Positions 14,268 to 17,874 of a DNA stretch of 17,874 nucleotides are shown here, in pieces (position 1 is the first letter of the stretch; each line of letters begins with the position of its first letter). This DNA is from Candidatus Vogelbacteria bacterium. Its GTDB lineage: Bacteria; Patescibacteriota; Minisyncoccia; Phycocordibacterales; XYD1-FULL-46-19. The position numbers were made by a program, and so were the translations under genes. Location of the stretch: contig CAIKBK010000006.1 in NCBI GenBank assembly GCA_903825615.1, positions 1 through 17,874 of the forward strand, written 5' to 3'. A model generated the notes under the pieces. It was not told the DNA's origin and searched no databases. It worked only from the letters and a program-made list of their open reading frames with translations.

Positions 14268-14930
14268 TTAAATAATTTTACCAGGAAGCGATTTATAACC
14301 GAATAATTCTAAAGCAGACAAAATGAGCTGTCGATTAATATTAAGCAGATTATTGGTTAGGCCTGACACCGCTAACAAAAAGCGGGAATTATTATTAACG
14401 GTCTTAGTTGCCTGAGAAGCAAGAGCTAAGGAGTCAACCGTGCTACCAAAAAATTCAACAACATAAATACTGTCACGCCCTTCAAACTTACCCGGGGCCA
14501 TACCAACTCCAATTTCGGTGAATTTTTTGTCTAATAAGTTCTCCCGATGAGCTGGTGAATTCATCCAAGCACGATGAACATCAGCTGAATCAAAAAAATT
14601 AACCGCCAGATTCTCCCCCGCGTAAACATAAGCGTAACCAACCTTGTCAAGCCAAGTCCAAGGAGTTTCCCCATTCGGACCCTCGTGGGAAAAGTAACCC
14701 CGAGTGGCCATGTCCTTAGCCTTGAGTTCTGCGGCTTTAACCAACAAAGGATTTTCTTTGAGACTAAACTCACTCGCTTTGTGTCGGTCATTATTGGCAT
14801 AATTAACAACGACCGAGGGTAAGACCGCAGCCATAAAACGACGACCCGGACCCCAAAATTCGGGCACGGCCACCAGGGCTTCGGCCACAATAACTAAAGC
14901 CAAAATAGTAGCCAGATGCCAAGCTTTCAT
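14268..14930 (-). CDS. CAP-domain (SCP/PR-1/YkwD-like) secreted protein
   Basis: After a hydrophobic N-terminal segment (about 5-22) the protein has a clear CAP domain. MATRGYFSHEGPNGETPWTW supplies H82, YAGENLA supplies E106, AWMNSPAHRENLL supplies H128, and YVVEFFG supplies E159. Together these form the conserved His/Glu set of the family. FTEIGVGM (137-144) is also typical. Bacterial CAP proteins are exported and poorly understood; they are linked to cell-wall or adhesion functions. The 220-residue chain has about 50 residues after the domain with hydrophobic character that I cannot assign. It lies 19 nt after rsmE and 6 nt before the lysozyme-like gene. Confidence 0.88.
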   Translation of the reverse strand: MKAWHLATILALVIVAEALVAVPEFWGPGRRFMAAVLPSVVVNYANNDRHKASEFSLKENPLLVKAAELKAKDMATRGYFSHEGPNGETPWTWLDKVGYAYVYAGENLAVNFFDSADVHRAWMNSPAHRENLLDKKFTEIGVGMAPGKFEGRDSIYVVEFFGSTVDSLALASQATKTVNNNSRFLLAVSGLTNNLLNINRQLILSALELFGYKSLPGKII

Positions 14931-14949
14931 ATTTTCATAATAACACAGA

Positions 14950-15660
14950 TCAGAGCTTTTTGTTAATAGCTAACCAAGTTGCAATAGTGGCGGCCGTCTC
15001 GGCTCGCAAAGTATAATCCCCGAGAGAATAAAAAGTAAAACTGGCTAATTTAGCAAGCTTTTGTTCATTAATACTCCAACCCCCCTCGGGCCCAACAAAA
15101 AGATTAACTTCATCTCGTAGCAACGGCAACTTAGGAGAAACTGAGGAAGATTCTTCTAGATCACAAAAAATAGTTGGTACGCCTGAGGCACCAGCCTGAT
15201 CGACAGCATTGGCAAAATTAAGAACCGCGCCAAGGAGAGGAATAGTTGCTCGCCCAGATTGCTCGGCTGCTTCCTTGATAATCAATTGCAATCGTTCAAA
15301 TTTTAATCCCAACTTAATCGTTCGTTCGGTAATAAGAGGGATAATATTACTGACACCAGACTCGACCGCCTTTTGCACTGCCAATTCAAAATTTTCTTTT
15401 TTAAGTATTGCTAAATAAAGACAGACTTTTGGGCCCGTCTCAAACTTTTTTTCTCGACTAAGAACATTTAATTCAACTTCGGCTTTTTTAAAATTTTTTA
15501 TTTCGACTTTAATCTCTTCTCCTCGCCCATCAAACAAAAAAATAATATCTCCAATTTGGGCTCTTAAGACATTCTTAAGCTGTGACAAGATATCTTGATC
15601 CTTTAGATTAAAGGTATGGCCATTTATCTCTTCTCCCCAATAAAAACGATTTTGTCTCAT
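14950..15660 (-). CDS. rsmE: 16S rRNA m3U1498 methyltransferase RsmE
   Basis: RsmE methylates N3 of U1498 in 16S rRNA near the decoding centre, using S-adenosylmethionine. The 236-residue sequence has the family plan. An N-terminal PUA-like part begins MRQNRFYW. A SPOUT domain follows with AILKKENFELAVQKAVESGV, AAEQSGRATIP (131-141), the cofactor-binding knot segment LFVGPEGGWS (197-206) and SLGDYTLRAETAATIATW. These signatures are complete, so it should be active. It begins 5 nt after the DedA-like gene and ends 19 nt before the CAP gene, inside the long minus-strand run. Confidence 0.93.
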   Translation of the reverse strand: MRQNRFYWGEEINGHTFNLKDQDILSQLKNVLRAQIGDIIFLFDGRGEEIKVEIKNFKKAEVELNVLSREKKFETGPKVCLYLAILKKENFELAVQKAVESGVSNIIPLITERTIKLGLKFERLQLIIKEAAEQSGRATIPLLGAVLNFANAVDQAGASGVPTIFCDLEESSSVSPKLPLLRDEVNLFVGPEGGWSINEQKLAKLASFTFYSLGDYTLRAETAATIATWLAINKKL

Positions 15661-15665
15661 ATCGC

Positions 15666-16241
15666 TTACAATTGTTTGATCGAATACTTGGTAATCAGCT
15701 TAACGGCCACAAAGAAAACAATCAGGCCAACAAGTAACCCAACCTCAGCATAGTGCAAGTACTGTTGAACTAAGAAAAAAGATAAACCAGAAAAATAACC
15801 TAGGCTACCAATAATAGCTACCCAAGTAAAAATTGATGGTATATCTTGTCTCATAAATTCCCAATAACTTTTATCAATCATCCCCATGCGAACAAGAATC
15901 GGTTTGTGCACACCATAGGCAAATTTAGAAATAAGCAGAGTCTGGAGAGGACGGCTGTGAATATGACGATCAAAAGGCTGGGCAATTTTGTCAGACCAAA
16001 CCTTCACAAAACGAGGAAGACGATGTATCGACCGACCAATAAAGAAAAATAAAGTGTCGCTCACAACGACACTCCAAAAAATAATAAAAAGCATTAACCC
16101 CAGGTTAAAAAATCCTTGACTAGTAAGAAAAGCTAGGGTAAACCAAGTAACATCCCCCTCGATCAACATACCAACAACCCCCAGGAGATAACCTAGGGGT
16201 TGCCAAATGATTAAGTAGTAGAAGAAGAGCGATTCGCTCAT
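15666..16241 (-). CDS. DedA-family-like membrane protein
   Basis: The 191-residue protein has hydrophobic segments near residues 10-26, 35-68, 136-158 and 160-185. The middle portion follows the DedA/SNARE-associated pattern: a GRSIH-type loop after FFFIG, then LLISKFAYGVHKPILVRMGM, which corresponds to the family's F-x-R-F-x-P-G-x-R-x-x-x-x-x-x-A-G. The family's Arg/Pro/Arg are replaced (SKFAYGVHK), so it is divergent. DedA proteins transport or flip polyprenyl phosphates or phospholipids and support membrane potential. A link to undecaprenyl carrier handling would fit uppP nearby, but that is inference. It is 29 nt after the gene upstream. Confidence 0.65.
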   Translation of the reverse strand: MSESLFFYYLIIWQPLGYLLGVVGMLIEGDVTWFTLAFLTSQGFFNLGLMLFIIFWSVVVSDTLFFFIGRSIHRLPRFVKVWSDKIAQPFDRHIHSRPLQTLLISKFAYGVHKPILVRMGMIDKSYWEFMRQDIPSIFTWVAIIGSLGYFSGLSFFLVQQYLHYAEVGLLVGLIVFFVAVKLITKYSIKQL

Positions 16242-16270
16242 GCTAAACTATTTATGATGAGTTTATCGAA

Positions 16271-16765
16271 CTATTTCTTCGTGGGCGTGGTAGTAGTGAT
16301 ATCTGACTTATCATTAACTACAGCTGCTTGTTCAGGCTCACCCATTTGAACAGGACCGACATTAACAATCAAGTCACGAGTCGGGCTATAGACGATAGCC
16401 TTGCCAGCTTTAGCATAGACAATAAGAAAATCACCGTTCTGCGAACCATTCAAGAAGGGTTGTTCCTTGGAAGCCAGAGCAGCATCTTTAATCTCGGCAA
16501 CTTGCGGTAATTCGCTGTCAGGCAAAACCAGGTGACGCTTAACTCGGGAAACAATTGAAAGAATTTGTTCCTGATTTGCCTTATCGATCTCGGTTTGGGT
16601 ACGATTTTGTGATTGGTAAACCGTCCAAACATAATAACCGGCAATTATTATGATAACGAGACCAACGATAATCCAAAATTTACCCCACAGACTGCAACGC
16701 TTTTTGGGGGTGCAAATACTGTCCTCAAGGGAAACGACCTCTGCTCTTTCTGCAACTTTTTTCAT
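16271..16765 (-). CDS. Single-pass membrane protein, CPR-type, unknown function
   Basis: This 164-residue protein has a cytoplasmic basic segment with two Cys (C18, C24), one membrane helix (about 28-48), an extracytoplasmic helical linker (NRTQTEIDKANQEQILSIV) and a small domain. The domain reads RHLVLPDSELPQVAEIKDAA, then EQPFLNGSQNGDFLIVYAKA and GKAIVYSPTRDLIVNVGPV. Proteins of this shape (LP-x-x-E-x-P before QPF, GD-x-LIVY-x-KA-x-KAI-Y-P) are, from recall, common in Patescibacteria but have no known function. A Thr-rich tail ends the chain. A -10-like TATAAT at 16804-16799 suggests it may start its own transcript within the minus-strand run. Confidence 0.7.
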   Translation of the reverse strand: MKKVAERAEVVSLEDSICTPKKRCSLWGKFWIIVGLVIIIIAGYYVWTVYQSQNRTQTEIDKANQEQILSIVSRVKRHLVLPDSELPQVAEIKDAALASKEQPFLNGSQNGDFLIVYAKAGKAIVYSPTRDLIVNVGPVQMGEPEQAAVVNDKSDITTTTPTKK

Positions 16766-16798
16766 ATTTTTTTAATCTTTAACTTAAATTAATAATAA

Positions 16799-16804
16799 AT
16801 TATA
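16799..16804 (-). promoter_or_regulatory. Possible internal -10 ahead of the 16765 gene
   Basis: TATAAT on the minus strand, 33 nt before the ATG at 16765, within the 59-bp gap after rsmI. No convincing -35 is present. Confidence 0.35.
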
Positions 16805-16824
16805 ACGATATTGGTGTTTATATT

Positions 16825-17511
16825 TTAGCAACATTTTCCCCTTTTTCCAAAGTGGATAACTAGAGCAAATTCGCCCCGCGTGAAGTCTTTGTCAGTTTTT
16901 ATCCTCGCCAAAAAATCACTAGCTGTCCCAACCAAATATTGCTCAAATTTCTTAGTCATTTCTTTGCCCACAAAAATTTTTACTTCAGGATAAAATTCGT
17001 TAATTATTTGGAGAGTTTTAGCCAAGCGATAAGTTGATTCAAAACAAACAAGATTGGTCTCTAGTTCCTCAGCTTGCTTAAGAATCTTTACAATCTTACC
17101 GCGTGTACGCGGTAAAAATTCGACAAACCAAAAATGACCGGAGAAACCTGAACTGGCCACCGCCGTCGAAAGAGCCGATGGTCCGGGAATAGGAACAATG
17201 TCGTGACCCGCCGTTCGCGCTTTTTCAACTAAGTAAGCGCCAGGATCAGAGACGCCAGGCATGCCAGCCGAAGTAACAAGGGCAACATCTTGCTCTTTAA
17301 GTATATCTAAAATTTTAGGAGCAACCCGACGACTATTCTTATCGTCATAATTTAGGATTTTCTTCTCTCCAATCTCAAAATGTTTTAACAGCTTCACCGT
17401 ATCCGTCCATTTCTCAACCGCCAAAACTGGCACTTCTTTTAATACCTCTAGGGAGCGTGTGGTTATATCGCCCAAATTACCAATTGGTGTACCAACTAAA
17501 TATAGAATCAT
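16825..17511 (-). CDS. rsmI: 16S rRNA (cytidine-1402 2'-O)-methyltransferase RsmI, short form
   Basis: RsmI 2'-O-methylates C1402 of 16S rRNA in the P site, using S-adenosylmethionine. The tetrapyrrole-methylase fold signatures are present: LYLVGTPIGNLGDITTRSLEVL (residues 3-24), VTSAGMPGVSDPGAYLVEKA, and PIPGPSALSTAVASSGF followed by FLPRTRGK. The region usually reading EDTRxTxxLL is EKWTDTVKLL here, keeping Glu but changing DTR. The chain (228 residues) lacks the C-terminal extension of about 50 residues seen in E. coli RsmI. It lies 36 nt after the glmS end. Confidence 0.9.
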   Translation of the reverse strand: MILYLVGTPIGNLGDITTRSLEVLKEVPVLAVEKWTDTVKLLKHFEIGEKKILNYDDKNSRRVAPKILDILKEQDVALVTSAGMPGVSDPGAYLVEKARTAGHDIVPIPGPSALSTAVASSGFSGHFWFVEFLPRTRGKIVKILKQAEELETNLVCFESTYRLAKTLQIINEFYPEVKIFVGKEMTKKFEQYLVGTASDFLARIKTDKDFTRGEFALVIHFGKRGKCC

Positions 17512-17547
17512 ACCAACAATCTAGCATAGAATAGCTAGTAAATCGAG

Positions 17548-17874
17548 TTATTCAACAGTCACCGATTTGGCTAAATTACGAGGTTTATCAACGTCGTAAC
17601 CCTTACTAGTGCCAATATAATAAGCGAAAAGTTGTAGTGGAATAACGGCAATGATGGACTCTAACATTTCAACAATCTCCGGTACATAGATAACATCATC
17701 AGCGAGATTCTTGAGTGTCTCGTTACCAAGAGTGGCAATCGCCAAGACCTTACCACGACGCGCTTTAATCTCCTCAACATTAGAAATCATCTTCTCATAA
17801 ACGGAATCAGAAAGACAAAGGGCAACTGTTGGAAAAGATTCGTCAATCATCGCGATTGGCCCGTGCTTCATCTC
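17548..17874 (-). CDS. glmS: Glucosamine-6-phosphate synthase, C-terminal part
   Basis: GlmS makes glucosamine-6-phosphate from fructose-6-phosphate and glutamine, the first step toward UDP-GlcNAc and peptidoglycan. Only the last 108 codons are in the window, and the frame is open to base 17874. EMKHGPIAMIDES at the start, the second SIS-domain strand KVLAIATLGNE and the C-terminus DVDKPRNLAKSVTVE are diagnostic, including the terminal K-S-V-T-V-E that closes the active site. It heads the minus-strand run that continues into rsmI. No glmS ribozyme can be judged, since the 5' end is outside. Confidence 0.95.
   Translation of the reverse strand, partial: EMKHGPIAMIDESFPTVALCLSDSVYEKMISNVEEIKARRGKVLAIATLGNETLKNLADDVIYVPEIVEMLESIIAVIPLQLFAYYIGTSKGYDVDKPRNLAKSVTVE

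Noticed and set aside
16187..16203. Inverted repeat CAACCCC ... GGGGTTG as a terminator
   Set aside because: It lies within the DedA-like coding sequence, has a long loop and no T-run.
17096..17115. Palindrome TTACCGCG-TGTA-CGCGGTAA inside rsmI as another inserted element
   Set aside because: It encodes LPRTRGK, a conserved RsmI segment present in relatives without insertion, so the symmetry is probably fortuitous.
17521..17538. CTAGC ... GCTAG between glmS and rsmI as a glmS terminator
   Set aside because: Only 5-bp arms and no following T-tract, so it is too weak to call.

Overview
The window looks like a chromosomal piece of a Candidate Phyla Radiation (Patescibacteria) bacterium. The genes are short and tightly packed, and many starts have little or no leader. 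Several small membrane-anchored proteins resemble types common in CPR genomes. The housekeeping genes (priA, def, fmt, hpf, eno, gpmA, uppP, rsmE, rsmI, glmS) are recognisable, but some have unusual motifs. The lineage is inferred from gene style only; there is no rRNA or ribosomal protein gene here to fix it.

Layout. 1-974 (minus): a truncated secreted-protein gene and a membrane-anchored gene of unknown function. 1070-2956 (plus): priA, whose helicase motifs are degenerate. 2951-4740 (minus): an AT-rich pair, a histidine phosphatase and an APH-fold kinase-like protein. 4744-4826: a mosaic joint made of a def-promoter-like sequence abutting a relic of the priA 3' end. 4842-6722 (minus): a GC-rich L-fucose isomerase with its own hairpin terminator. 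6837-8280 (plus): the def-fmt operon. 8263-9428 (minus): a SIMPL-domain protein and a ribosome hibernation factor. 9546-11482: enolase and phosphoglycerate mutase, convergent. 11506-12279 (minus): uppP. 12307-12879 (plus): a protein built almost wholly of 23 seven-residue repeats. 12869-17874 (minus): a long close-packed run of glmS (partial), rsmI, a membrane-anchored protein, a DedA-like protein, rsmE, a CAP-domain protein, a lysozyme-fold-like protein and a DUF457-like membrane protein.

The most interesting part is priA to def. These genes are neighbours in many bacteria, but here about 3.9 kb of cargo of two different base compositions separates them. The priA 3' end and the def promoter region each occur twice, giving the order: priA end, cargo A, def-promoter copy, priA-end copy, cargo B, def promoter. 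This could be a variable insertion site that has taken up cargo twice, or an assembly join of two strains. The second point of interest is the heptad-repeat protein. The third is a set of short GC-rich palindromes, one of which forms an exact 8-codon in-frame insertion in enolase.

How the genes fit together: def and fmt handle the formyl group of initiator Met. Enolase and phosphoglycerate mutase are consecutive steps of lower glycolysis. glmS and uppP feed cell-wall precursor synthesis and lipid-carrier recycling, and the CAP, lysozyme-like and DedA-like proteins probably act at the envelope.
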